From assembly GCF_002234675.1 (NCBI RefSeq), contig NC_019876.2, positions 26,333,750-26,397,749 of the forward strand: 64,000 nt of DNA, given 5' to 3'. Every line of letters begins with the position of its first letter. Position 1 is the first letter of the stretch. The stretch is from Oryzias latipes (lineage: Eukaryota > Chordata > Actinopteri > Beloniformes > Adrianichthyidae). Below the pieces are notes generated by a model. The model worked only from the letters and a program-made list of their open reading frames with translations. It did not search any database and was not told the origin of the DNA. A program made the position numbers and the translations under genes. Positions 1 through 10,420 of the stretch are shown here, piece by piece.

Positions 1-173
1 TTTTTCCAACTGCCTTTTTTTGTCAGCTCCTGATTCACAACGATTTGAATAAAGAAATACAGAGAATCTGAGTTTCACGCTTAATTTTCTTCATATACGT
101 CCTTAATCATCTGAAAAAATGCCACAAGAAAATATTGGAAACACCAAAAACACAATTTTCATCGGAGTGGGTC
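1..173 (+). mobile_element. TTAA-type MITE, right-end fragment
   Basis: Matches the right part of the full copy at 49580-50070 (cctgattcacaacgatttgaa, atgccacaagaa, acaccaaaaacacaatttt, atcggagtgggtc). Its left side lies outside the window. Confidence 0.75.
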
Positions 174-2830
174 GGAGTTTGCCCCTTGATCCTCTGGTGA
201 TCCCCAAGGCTACGTTCTTGGCCCATTACTGTTTAAGATATGTCATCTCCAAACATTCCACATTTATGTTGGTATATATTTATACAGATGGAAGCCATGA
301 TGGTCACATGTTTAGCTTAAAAAAAATCAGAGTTTAAGAGAAAACGGTTGTGTGGTTTTTTTCCCCACCTTGAATAAAAAAACTTTAGCAGAAGCCAATA
401 TTTAACCAGCACGGGAACTTTTATTGGTTTAAAAACTCGGCCAAAAGGTGTTTTAGAAATAAACCAATGACTACATTCAGCAAACTGGGGTTTATTAAGA
501 TTCACTGTACAGCCAGAATCAGCAAAGACAACAGTCAGAACACACAGAACTTAGACGAGGCTTCACTGACATATTTGTTGCTGTAATATTGACGATTTTT
601 TTAAATTCTTTTTGAAGTGATGCATCTCCAAAGAAACGTTTTTCTTTTTTTTTTTTTTTTGAGAGAAACGTGCAGACTCCATGCCCTCGGCTTCAGGAGT
701 CGCCCTCCCCCCCCTTTGAGGGGCGTCCTGCTCATGCTCCAAACAAACCGTTGAAAGGTAGAAAAATGTGGTTGAGCCGCTCGTCTTTGTCATGCAGTCC
801 ACCTCCTCCTTTGGTCGGCAAACTGAGGAATGTGTGAAAATGTTCTGGCAGACGCTCCAGACATGACAGGAGAAAGGCTTCTCTACAACATGCACACTGA
901 CTTCTACGGTCACACACAAACCAGCGGTTCCCACGTGCAGAACACACCAAACAAAAGTGATCCTGACCAAAGCCGATTCCTTCAGATGGAGTGAGACAAC
1001 GTGTCTTAGAAACAACAGCAAGTTTGATACAAACCGAGCTTTCCCAGCCGTTTTAGAGGCAACTGTGTGTCTGGAGGGAGATGACAAGCCTCCACAGCTG
1101 CATGCTTCCAGGAAGCCGTGCAGTGATCGGCCAGAGTTTGGCACCATGGCAACAAGGTCCTTAAAGTTATGCAAAATGCTGAGTCATCCATAATGTCATC
1201 ATTTAGCGTGGCCTCTCCTGCTGTTCGCCATAAAACCTCCTTTTCAGCTTTTTCTCTTAAAAAAAGAAAACGCGTCTCGTCACTTTTCACGGAAAGATGC
1301 TTCTGTCCTGCATTCTTTGAAGTTCAACTCTGGCAGTTTTTTTTTTTATTCCATTAAAACTTTCAAGCTCTGTCTTTTGAAAGAGGACTCAAAAATCTTG
1401 ACACACCAGGACCATGCAGATGAAAACGGAGATGAAGGTTTAGTTGTTGAACAAGAAGGAATCTTTTCACAACCACAAAGGAGAAAAGCATTTTGGTTTT
1501 CTCAGTTTTTTTTCCCCCTGTAATTTTTAATTTTGTGCATTTGATTGTAAAGGCCTCAGTCACAGCTGCCCGTACGGGTGGATACGGGCTATCTGCAGGT
1601 AAAAAATGGGCTCATCTGTACTGCCGGGGGTCCACACGAAATTTTAAGACCGTTGACCGCCTGTTGAGCCTGTAGAGTGAAAATGTTCATGCAGATTTTT
1701 TTCTACAGGTGGTACTATACGATAGGTAAAGGTAAGTAAGTGCCTGCGTGACGTATGGATCTTTCATTTTTCCCACTACCCCAAAACCTGCACACCGCGC
1801 AAGAGCCAGTTCGCACACCTTCTGACGACTAGAGTGTGGTGTAAGGGCACTTTACGACGGCATCACCTGTACGTCTAAAGTGAGTGTAACTTACGTTACA
1901 AATACTTCACGATTTACTCAGTACAAGTACGACAATGGTACATTCCATTTTCATGAGGTGACTGTACTAGCCTCAAGGAAAATGCAAAAAACACTAGTGT
2001 TCCCTCTCCTCTCTATAGAGAACACGTGGGGTTGACCCCCATATATGGGGTCGACCCATGTGTGCATGTGACCTGTGCATGTTGTCCATATATAGGGTGC
2101 ATGTGACTAATGAGTATTTTGGAGGCGTTTTGCTCCAAATATAGGGGATACATCTCTTTGCGGCCTACAGTCGGTCTCATAATCTGCCTCTATTGACTCA
2201 TTTTGGAGGTTTAAATGATTTGGACTAACGTGAGATAAAACACAATCAGGACAAAGTGAGCGCTAAAGCTGAACAAATCCTCAGAAAGTTGAGAAACGGT
2301 AGACAGGAAAGTCCAGCAGCTGATTCATTTGGGGTCTTCAGAGCAGGGCGGGAACCACAAAGCCCATCTCAAGACATGGGAATGTTTACATTTTTAGGCT
2401 TTGAAATCTCGAAACATTCTGAAAGTCGTGACGATGAAAGAGCCACGAAGCTGTTTAACCCGACCATGCGGTCTCTGTTGGTAAACCTCGCTTTTGGGAG
2501 GGATGAGGATGAAAGAATCGTTTGAAATGACTGAAACTGAGTTGGTGTGAGAACATGAGGTAGGGGTAAAAGAGGTAAAAGAACTCAGAAGTTCAGGTCA
2601 GTGGTCGAGCTCTTAAACAAAACACAGAACTGCAATATTTTTCATTGTTGGGTATTTTCATTTTATAGGTTTGATGGTAAATGGTTAGTTTACTGTAGTA
2701 TTTACTTTTACAAGTATTCATTGTGTGTGTGGTCATGGGTTGTGTGTGCTAATGGAGGGAAGGGGGAGAATAAAGGGTGGGATGGGTTTTTATCTTTCTA
2801 ATGATTAATATATATTACTTATTGATTTTT
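174..2830. other. non-coding stretch without a recognised gene
   Basis: No exon with splice support is seen on either strand. The stretch includes poly(T)/poly(A) runs (around 643-660) and, at about 1560-2200, a GC-mixed part with the look of an old repeat. It contains the inverted repeat at 2028-2057. Confidence 0.5.
2028..2057. repeat. near-perfect inverted repeat around CATATATG
   Basis: Arms gggttgacccc and ggggtcgaccc flank a self-complementary CATATATG centre, with one mismatch. The arms could form a cruciform. The core also resembles a CArG-like AT centre between GGG runs, but no gene lies beside it. Confidence 0.55.
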
Positions 2831-3019
2831 TTATTGGTCAGTTTTTGTTTTTAACTTTAAAGTGCTTCAAGCTTGATTTGATTTGAATTTTGATTCCCAT
2901 CCGTCATGGTTACCGTCCTTGTGGACACCGTGCCATCTAGTGTTGAAGTTCTGGACGACCCAGTGGGTTGAGCAGCTTCCGTAACAGTTGGTTCATTCTG
3001 GGTTAAAATAAAAACACGA

Positions 3020-3530
3020 GTGATGGTTAATGTGAGGTTAGGGGAGACCCAGACCCCACATTTCCCTCCAACCGTACAGCTACGTTCCCAGCGGCCCGGG
3101 CCGCGAGCGTTGCGTTCACTTTCAATGAAAAGTCTACATCTACATGCATTTTGGGCTTCAAACAATCGCGTTCGCGCATCACTATGCAAGTCTCTACAAC
3201 CGTTTTCAGGCTCTACGCACAAAACGCGCGTCCATTGAACAAACATTGAAAGTTAAACAAGTTGAAATTTGGACTTAGATTTGATGGTGAGGTATGGATG
3301 GCTCCCCTTTCAATTCACACAAGTGCCAACTGTTAGAAAACTGATCGTGGAGGAGAAATTGATAACTGCAATTTGTGTCCGGCTGGCGTATTATGACACC
3401 AAGTCTTTCATATATCGTAATAGAGCGGTGAAAGAAAGAGCCGAGATCTGCACCGCTTTGACATTTCAATCCAAGCCTCTTCCAACTGTACGGGGAAGGA
3501 CAAGCTCTGGTAAACAGTGGTAGAAGAAGA
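3020..3530 (+). mobile_element. MADF-like transposon remnant, copy 1
   Basis: Contains an open stretch (3269-3523) with EEKLITAICVRLAYYDTKSF and IYRNRAVKERAE, resembling the MADF (Myb/SANT-like) domain of PIF/Harbinger second proteins. Upstream DNA (ttttcaggctctacgcacaaa) is shared with the inverted copy at 24724-25080. Family assignment is moderate. No complete gene is present. Confidence 0.55.
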
Positions 3531-4190
3531 AGAAGCCCCTCCCTGCTTGTCCAGAGTGAACACCGCTGGCTAAATGCGCATTCTTGAATGCACGTCACAA
3601 GCCTGTTGTGTCCAATGCTTAAGAAGTGACCCTGGAAATAAGTGTCAGTTAAATTTAGTGTAGACTCCTAGTAAGTCAAATGTAAATTCTAACAAAGACT
3701 ACACAGTGATGTCCTCCATGTTGTGTATGGACAGTTTGCACGCTGCCTTCTGGAGATCAGGCAGTTCTGGATGGAGAACCCAGACTTGCAACGACTTTTC
3801 CAACCTCGTTAGAAACTAACGGGCACCAGATGGATCGAGACCACAGCACAGGCACAATGTAACAAAGACCGCCACAACTCTTCATGCGGTCCCAGTCAGG
3901 ACCTTACACTATCATGTCCAGATTGCCAGGAAGGCCACCAAGCATCAGAATCTCCCATCAAGGCTTCAGACTGGCATTGATGAACGGCCAAACAGTTCCA
4001 AGTGGGCCTTCATTAGCTCTTCTTCACATGATCCAGACCAAAGAAAAAGATTGTTTGGGTTGAGACACCTCTGCAAACTTCTCACATATGTCAAACAAAC
4101 CACAAATACCAACATGAAGAGATGAAAATGTCAGTTTTCTGCTCCTGTGAATCTCTCTTCATCCTTTTCTTCTGTCAGTCAGTCAGTCAG

Positions 4191-6296
4191 TCACTCTTTC
4201 TGCTGAGGTCTCTCCATGAGGATCTGTTGAATGTACGTCTCCAGATCATCAAGGCTGCTGCCGTCTGCCTTTCTTCCAGCCTCATCGTTTCGTGTCACTG
4301 TGGGCACCTTGACAGAGTCACCAAACATCTTCTGCAGGGAGGAAACCAAGCTTGTTTGGAGAGAGGGCCGCTCTTCAGGGACGCGGACCCTCTGAAGCGG
4401 TTGGGGGAATCGAGGAGGATAGCCGTTGTAGTAGGACTTGTGCTGGAGGCGTACAGGAGGAGGCCTCCTCAGCTGAGGCTGCACCCAGCTTTGATAATGC
4501 CTCCGAGGGGGGAACGCGTCCACAGAACCTCCCCACAGGCTGTTGAGAGCGGCAGGGGGTTTGGTGATGTAGTACAGGGGTTTGGGTCTGGGGGCAGGAG
4601 GAAGATAGATGGGGTAGTAGTCCAGGAAGGGGCTCCTCTGGTAGTAGGAGGTGTAAGCGTAGGGGTAAGCAGGATAGTTGGTCCAAGCAGACTTAGAGGG
4701 GTTGAGACGGCGGTTCTGTTTGACCAAGCGAGGCTTGGCAGGCTGAGACCAAAAGCCTGGACTGGCCTGCAGAGATTTGGAAAGTTTCTTTTGAAACTTC
4801 TCTGATCTGAGTTTGTTTTTCTCCTGGAACCATGTCTTGAGGAGATTGGCAGCTGGAGATGGTTGCTTGGAAACTGGAAGGCTGTTTTGATTTGAAGCTT
4901 GCCACCCAGCCAAAAATGATGACGACGGGGTTGATGGAGGACGCTGCCAGAAGGACATCAGCTGTTGGGGCGCGTCCTTCTTTTTCTTCTTCTCAACATC
5001 CGTGATTATGTCCACAACATCGTCCGCTGGGAGGTGCAGCTTACTGGAAATTTCAATGAGCTTGTCGATGGTCTGTGGGTCGATGTCGTTCTCCTCGGTC
5101 ACCTCCTGCTCCTCGTTGGACCTCTTGTCCTCGGCGGCGTTGGACACAGGAGAGCTGTGCTTCTTCTTGCCGTGGTTTTGCTTGACCATGTACCGCAGGA
5201 GCATGTCTGAGGCGATGTCCGCCAGCTTTTCTTCCTCCATCTTGGCTTTTTGTGCCTCAGCTGCCTGCCTCAGCATCTCCTCTTGTTCCACCTTGGCTCG
5301 GGCTTCTTCTTCTTCTGGGCTCAGTACCTCCTCCTCTTCCTCCTCTGGTTCATCTTCCTTTTCCTCTTGTTCCTCTGTTGGTGGAGCCTGAGCAGCCATT
5401 CCACCGTACGTCTTGTCCTCCAGTTGTTGGATGGAGTTGTCACTGTCAAACTTTGGGAAGTACAGAGCCTTCTGCGTCTCCTCCTGCCACTTCAGCTTCT
5501 TCTTCGTCAGGGCCAGATCGCTGCCTTTATGTTTGGGTATGACGTCATTGTAGCTGCTGAAAGCGCGCGTCTGCCGGCGCTCTGCTTCAACCTCTCTTTC
5601 AGTAACGGTGTTCAAACGAGGAAACTCCTTCATCATGGTCTCCAGACTCTTGAGCTCCTCTGGGTTGAGCTGCTCCTCCTCATCGTCCTCATCATTGTTT
5701 TGGTCTCCGGTGGTTAATCCTGGTTGGGAAGCGGCTCCATTCCCGATCCCTGATGCCGTTTCTGAACCTGTTGGCTTTTGGAACTGGATTGTCTGGCTTA
5801 CGGTGTGACTGTTCACCTGCTCTGTCATCCTCTCCTCCTCTTCCTTAGCCCTCTTCCTCTCCTCTTCCTCCTCAATCCCCCTGTCCTTCCCATGTGAAGC
5901 AATCAGCATCTCCAGCTCCTCCCGTCCATCTCTGTTCCGGTCTCCTCCCTCTTTGTTTGCCTCCTGCTTTTTGACAGCTCTCCTCTCAGTCTTCACCTCA
6001 TCCTCTTCGGGTCTGCCTCGCTCCGCTTGTGAGTGATTCAGCGCTTCCAGTAAAACTGCTGCTAATTTTCTGGGATCAACATCTTTGAAGAGCTCCTCCT
6101 CCTCCCCCTCCTCTTCTTTGTGAAATGATGCACTCTCTTCATGTCTGTTTTCCAGTCCAGATGGAGCATCAGCATGAAGGTTTTCACCGTCTCCATTACG
6201 TCTTAGAGGGTTGGAGGTGGACAGTTGGGGAAATGAGACGGATACGAGAAGGATGAGAAGGGTGAAGACACTTGTGGCTTTATAGTTCTTGGTCAT
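4191..6296 (-). CDS. vgf: neurosecretory protein VGF precursor
   Basis: Precursor of the regulated secretory pathway in neurons and endocrine cells, cut at basic sites into peptides. The coding region is one uninterrupted exon of 701 residues, as in mammals (human 615). The start at 6296 is chosen because a signal peptide (about residues 1-28, core FTLLILLVSVSF) follows directly. The longer in-frame extension to 6467 crosses a splice acceptor (exon begins at 6323, after cttttctcctccag). Visible landmarks are the conserved block LFKDVDPRKLAAVLLEAL (about 69-86), a Glu-rich acidic middle, LADIASDMLLRYMV (about 358-371, matching mammalian LADLASDLLLQYL), an aromatic Tyr/Pro-rich stretch (about 541-581), many KK/RR/KR cleavage sites, and the C-terminal DLETYIQQILMERP, which matches mammalian ELENYIEHVLLRRP. 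The 5' non-coding exon or exons are not proven; a CRE-bearing GC-rich block near 10.3 kb is a candidate. Family assignment is firm from the three conserved blocks. Confidence 0.95.
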   Translation of the reverse strand: MTKNYKATSVFTLLILLVSVSFPQLSTSNPLRRNGDGENLHADAPSGLENRHEESASFHKEEEGEEEELFKDVDPRKLAAVLLEALNHSQAERGRPEEDEVKTERRAVKKQEANKEGGDRNRDGREELEMLIASHGKDRGIEEEEERKRAKEEEERMTEQVNSHTVSQTIQFQKPTGSETASGIGNGAASQPGLTTGDQNNDEDDEEEQLNPEELKSLETMMKEFPRLNTVTEREVEAERRQTRAFSSYNDVIPKHKGSDLALTKKKLKWQEETQKALYFPKFDSDNSIQQLEDKTYGGMAAQAPPTEEQEEKEDEPEEEEEEVLSPEEEEARAKVEQEEMLRQAAEAQKAKMEEEKLADIASDMLLRYMVKQNHGKKKHSSPVSNAAEDKRSNEEQEVTEENDIDPQTIDKLIEISSKLHLPADDVVDIITDVEKKKKKDAPQQLMSFWQRPPSTPSSSFLAGWQASNQNSLPVSKQPSPAANLLKTWFQEKNKLRSEKFQKKLSKSLQASPGFWSQPAKPRLVKQNRRLNPSKSAWTNYPAYPYAYTSYYQRSPFLDYYPIYLPPAPRPKPLYYITKPPAALNSLWGGSVDAFPPRRHYQSWVQPQLRRPPPVRLQHKSYYNGYPPRFPQPLQRVRVPEERPSLQTSLVSSLQKMFGDSVKVPTVTRNDEAGRKADGSSLDDLETYIQQILMERPQQKE

Positions 6297-6433
6297 GGTC
6301 AGGAGTGCTGAAGACAACCAGATCTGGAGGAGAAAAGACAAAAGACACTCAGTCCACTTCTCATTTACAGTCAATGATCCAGCCTGATTTTTTTGTTTTG
6401 TTTTTGTTTTTATTCCCAACAGCACATCAGGGT

Positions 6434-7340
6434 GGTATTCCAGAAAGCAGGTTATGCTAGCTCCCACGGTAAGTTTGAGGCTAAGGAAGTTGATAACCTC
6501 AGCTTTCGGATCCAGAAATGGAGGTATGTTTCAGGGTATATCAAGTTGCCATAGCAACTCATGCCCTGAACATAACCTGGTCTGGAGCAGGTTTAGTTGA
6601 AGGTTAGTTTGTTTCCAGAGAGGTGTAGCAGCATGGCGCTTCCATTTGAAGATGATTTAGTGGATGAAGAAGCCCAGATAATAATTTTTCCACCATGAGA
6701 GGATGATAAGACCACATATGGATGTTGGAAAGATAAAGTTTTTTACATTGATCTAACTTAATTATTTGCTTCAGTTAAGATAAATTTTAGAGTTCAGTCA
6801 ACTTAAAAATAATACGCAGTTATCAGACATTTATTTTACTTTCAGTCAAATTAATTCAATTAAGCAGGTGTAACTTTGGTGCTGCTGTTAGATTGGCAGC
6901 GCAAGGGATTGTGGGATATCATTCCCTTTGCCTGTCTGGACGGATTTGTTTAATTCTTTATGCACCATGTGTGAGAGGGAAGGAGAGGGTGATGAGTTTA
7001 TTTATTAACCCTAGTGCTAGGAGATCTGGCAAGAACTGAAGTTAGTGTCAGAGTCATGATTACTGAATGAATGTTAGATGTTGCAAATCCACATTCATGT
7101 AAACAATAGAAAAGTAAGAATATCTGCAGCCTCAAACTATGTGAGAGATGACATATGAGAGATCAAAAAGTACAATAAATTTAGATGGATATACATTTAA
7201 TTGAATTGAAGTAATATGACATTCAGTAAGACAAATATGTAAATTTGAGTTGTAAAAACAATTATTGAGTCGGATAGACATAAGAAATTAGGTTGAATAA
7301 ATTTAGTCGAAAAATCAACTACTTGTTACCAATTGAATCA
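6434..7340 (+). mobile_element. Harbinger-like element, left end with transposase start, plus internal AT-rich insert
   Basis: Starts GGTATTCCAGAAAGCAGGTT, a PIF/Harbinger-type end. At 6634 an ATG opens [16 protein letters not shown], the usual N-terminus of fish Harbinger transposases, which is soon broken. An AT-rich insert (about 6740-7335) is shared with the inverted copy at 15576-16959. The element lies in the presumed vgf 5' intron, about 110 bp from the coding-exon acceptor. Confidence 0.65.
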
Positions 7341-7359
7341 GTTAATTTATGTTTAGTTG

Positions 7360-7478
7360 TATATATATATATCTATATATCTATATATCTATATCTATAT
7401 ATATCTATATATATATATCTATATATATATATCTATATATATATATATATATATATATATAGATATAGATATATATAG
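7360..7478. repeat. (TA)n/(ATCT) microsatellite
   Basis: Alternating TA tract with interspersed ATCT and AGAT units. It is the insertion site of the following hAT-type MITE, and the tract resumes after it. Confidence 0.9.
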
Positions 7479-7486
7479 ATGTACAT

Positions 7487-8288
7487 CAGTGACGTGCGGT
7501 GAGGTTAATGGCTGGTGAGGCACTGACGTCATCACTCAGATTTACAAACATATGAACCATGAGTATAAATAACTGAGTAACTTATTCACCATTTAATTGA
7601 CAACAGTTAACGTTTTGTTTAAAATATCATTTCAACATGTTTTTTTTTCATATACAAACTGCAGCATAGAAAAAAGCACAAACGTTATTATCGTCTTACC
7701 TTTACTTGTAAATAAAGTCCATACGCCGCTCCTTCTGAAGAAAATGACTTGCCGCTTGCTATCACTTCTTCTAGTATTATATTCAGGCTGTTCATAATCT
7801 TAGGGCTCACCGGCGCCCCCTAACATGAGGCACGAGAAAGTCTGGCCTCACCCAGCGGCTTTTTTGCCGGCGTTTAGCGCTCAGCACAAGAAACACGTCC
7901 CTCACATACAGTTATTTATAAAAACAAACACTGTACATCATATACATCTGCTAAATTATGTAAACTCAGCTCATATAGTACAGGTGATTGAACCGACACA
8001 CAGAGAGACAGCAGTACTGTCTGACTGCATAGGTATTGCGCAATCCAAGGTGAGGCTCAGCGGGCTGGTGCCTCATCGCACGTCATTTCTTATTATCTGA
8101 ATGGCAAATGCGGAAATTCAGCGATTTTGAAAAGAAAAAACACCCAAAAATGGTACATTTAAATGGAAAATGACTGCAAAGCACAAATTACTGATTAAAT
8201 ATAATAATTGAATTTATTTTTTCTCTTTTCTTCCCATAATGACAGGTGAGGCACAGCCTCACCTGCCTCTCCTGACTGCACGTCACTG
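7487..8288. mobile_element. hAT-type non-autonomous DNA transposon (complete copy)
   Basis: 802 bp with terminal inverted repeats CAGTGACGTGC / GCACGTCACTG. It is flanked by the 8-bp direct repeat ATGTACAT (7479-7486 and 8289-8296), the hAT target length. No transposase. It carries a TGACGTCA CRE-like palindrome at 7524-7531, also kept in the relative at 62387-62580. Confidence 0.8.
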
Positions 8289-8296
8289 ATGTACAT

Positions 8297-8418
8297 CTAT
8301 ATATATACACACACATATATATACACACATAAATATGCATATATATGTATATATACTTATATATACACACACATATATATATACATACACACATATACTG
8401 TATATGCATATATATGCG
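8297..8418. repeat. (TA)n/(CA)n microsatellite
   Basis: Continuation of the AT tract on the right of the hAT-type insertion, with mixed TA, CA and TATG units. Confidence 0.9.
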
Positions 8419-8599
8419 GTCCTCCTTCGGACGCACCGCGTTTCATTGAAACTTTCCCTGGGACAAGCTTTGTCTTTGGACCGGCAGCCGGATCGCCGAA
8501 GGCAGAAGTGCTGCTATGCAGATCTGAGAAACTCTAACTCATCATATGAATTTGTGTTTCCAGAGGTGTCCAGACAAAATAAAGGCTGATGTTTACATA

Positions 8600-8836
8600 G
8601 TCTCTGTAGCTTACAGGCCCTACTAACCCCAACCTTACATTAGTGGTATAACAGAAATGCTGAGCAATATTAGCGCTAAGTGGATGCATCAGAATGGAGC
8701 GGAGCAGAAAGTTAGTTGCCCGCCCAGCGTATTTACGTCATAAGTACATTTTTTTTCCCAGCAGCATTTTTTCATCTGCTCCTGTCTTTGAATAAAGAAA
8801 TACCCAGAGATGCAATTTCAACGGACTGGGTCTTTA
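8600..8836 (+). mobile_element. TTAA-type MITE copy with internal deletion
   Basis: Shares ctgagcaatatt, gatgcatcagaatggagcgg, tttgaataaagaaatac and the end actgggtctTTAA with the full copy at 49580-50070. Shorter than the full copy, so a central part is missing. Confidence 0.75.
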
Positions 8837-9477
8837 ATGTGAAACACACACATCCCAGAGTTGACACCAGGTTGAATTTGCGCAGAAATCCACATAAAGC
8901 TGCAGCTTGGTGCAGAGGAGCATGACCCATATGACCGCCTTTGCACCACATGTTTTACTCAAAAGAAATCGTGTTTGAAGAGAAAAGGCGGAAGCCACAG
9001 CAGTTGTCCAACTGCTCTGTGACTGCATGCCTCACGTTTGCTGTTGTTGTTTGTGTCAAAAAGTCATAAAGTTGAATTTTCTCCACTCTGTTGTCACGAA
9101 TCGACTCTCACGGAGCTGCACGCGCTCACGGGCTCTCTGAGAGAGACACAAAACACCAGCACGCGAGCATTTGCCCTGCAGCGCGCGCTACCTGCAAAAC
9201 AGGAGAGGCGCGCACGCCCCCAGGATGAGCCACCTCACTGCCCACACCAGCACGCCTCAGCGTTCAAACAGGAGCAGCCTGAGAACTCTGAAGATGAAGA
9301 GGAGGAAGGAGGAGGCGCAAAAAGTCGTTTGGCTCTGTCAAAGACAAGCGGACAGCAGCGCAGACGGCAGACGAGGGAGTCTACAAGTGACACCACATGG
9401 GAAGCACAACTGCACATCCCACCTGAAACACTAAGCAACAAATGCACATTACAACAGCTGCTGCAACAGCTGCTTAC

Positions 9478-9905
9478 AAGATGCGAATCTGCTGCGCACC
9501 TACCCCAGACAAGGCGCACATCCGTCCATCATGCAAGCAGGAGACGCGCATTTGTTGCGTCTCCCGCATGCAAACGCGCATCTGCTGCAGCCCTGCTGCT
9601 CCTTCTGCGTGCACATTAGGCATCTGTTGCAACTCCTGCATGTCAGCTGCGCATCTGCTGCTGCCCTGCCACCCCTCTTGCATGCAAATTTGGCATCTGT
9701 TGCACCTCATGCAAGCACATTGCGCATCTCTTGCACCTCCTGTATGCATACTGCGCATCTACTTCATCCTCTGCACCTCTTGCATGCAAACTGCACATCT
9801 GTTGCAGCCCAGAAACATCTCCTGTGGGCAAACTGCGCATCTGCTGCACCTACTGCATGCAAGCTGCACATCTGTTGAGCATCTCTTGCGCTCCTTTTGC
9901 ACGTC
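9478..9905. repeat. degenerate minisatellite of GCGCATCTGCTGCA-type units
   Basis: About ten imperfect repeats built on gcgcatctgttgcacctcc and tgcatgcaaactgc, spaced roughly 30-55 bp. The reading frames across it are open but low-complexity (repeats of AHLL or RICC). There are no splice sites or start context, so it is treated as a repeat, not a gene. Confidence 0.75.
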
Positions 9906-9959
9906 CGCACTTCATTCAATCTAAAACTTTGCTCTCCTCTCATTTCTAACTTTTTCTGT

Positions 9960-10420
9960 TGCGCCTCTTCTTTAGTCTTGAGAAAAATTCCCGACACTCA
10001 GCAGCATTTTAGGAAAATCTTTTCGTGCCTCAAACCTGCAGATGCGTGGGAGCTGCGGGGATTCCAGCGTCCTCTCCTCGTCACGTCCGCTGCTGGGAAT
10101 CCCACGGTCCCTCGAGGCCCGCCTCAGTCCTCCGTGAAAGCCGTTTTTGTGCGTCCTCGCGGAATTTCTGTGGTGGTTTGCCTCCGTTTGGGGTCTCCTC
10201 TCGGGATCGTCTGTTTTCAGGACTCTGGACAGCGGCTGCGGCTCACAGGCTGTGCCCCCGCTCACCAGACCCACGTGACGCATGCGTCAAGCGGTTCCCA
10301 TTGACGTCACTGCCCACGGTTTCATTCATAAGATTTTCCCGGTGCCCACCTCTTTCAACCCTCCTCCTTTTCTTCTGCTCCCTGATGGCAGAAGCTGCTG
10401 AATGAAGCAGGCGTTAATGG
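9960..10420 (-). promoter_or_regulatory. GC-rich CRE-bearing block, candidate vgf promoter
   Basis: A CpG-rich stretch about 4 kb upstream of the vgf coding exon. It holds a perfect CRE palindrome TGACGTCA (10302-10309), a 14-bp perfect palindrome TGACGCATGCGTCA (10276-10289) and an overlapping E-box CACGTG (10272-10277). Mammalian VGF is driven by a CRE of the form TGACGTCAATG; the minus strand here reads TGACGTCAATGGG. A possible donor (ctgcag|gtttga) lies near 10040. No convincing TATA box is seen on the minus strand. The link to vgf is inferred. Confidence 0.4.

Noticed and set aside
563-1174. 203-codon minus-strand open frame
   Set aside because: No recognisable domain, a poly-Lys stretch from a poly(T) run, no splice context and low-complexity ends.
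3680-4100. Suspected Tc1-like transposase piece in the vgf 3' flank
   Set aside because: Codon-like stretches were seen, but no DNP or DE motif could be placed, so no call was made.
4122-5808. Open frames on the plus strand opposite vgf (up to 227 codons)
   Set aside because: They are shadows of the Glu-rich vgf exon: antisense of GAG/GAA codons gives long Leu/Ser-rich frames without stops.
6297-6467. Upstream in-frame extension of vgf
   Set aside because: It crosses a clear splice acceptor (exon start 6323) and a Harbinger-type repeat end, and it would bury the signal peptide.
8188-8589. Tyr/Ile-rich frames
   Set aside because: Translation of the TA/CA microsatellite beside the hAT-type MITE.
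9038-9619. 193-codon plus-strand open frame leading into the GCATCT minisatellite
   Set aside because: Composition follows the repeat, with no domain or start context. The region is better explained as upstream or 5' UTR DNA plus a minisatellite.
9442-9924. Cys- and His-rich 160-codon frame that looks like a secreted Cys-rich peptide
   Set aside because: All the Cys/His come from the gcatctgctgc repeat unit. Both strands and several frames are equally open.
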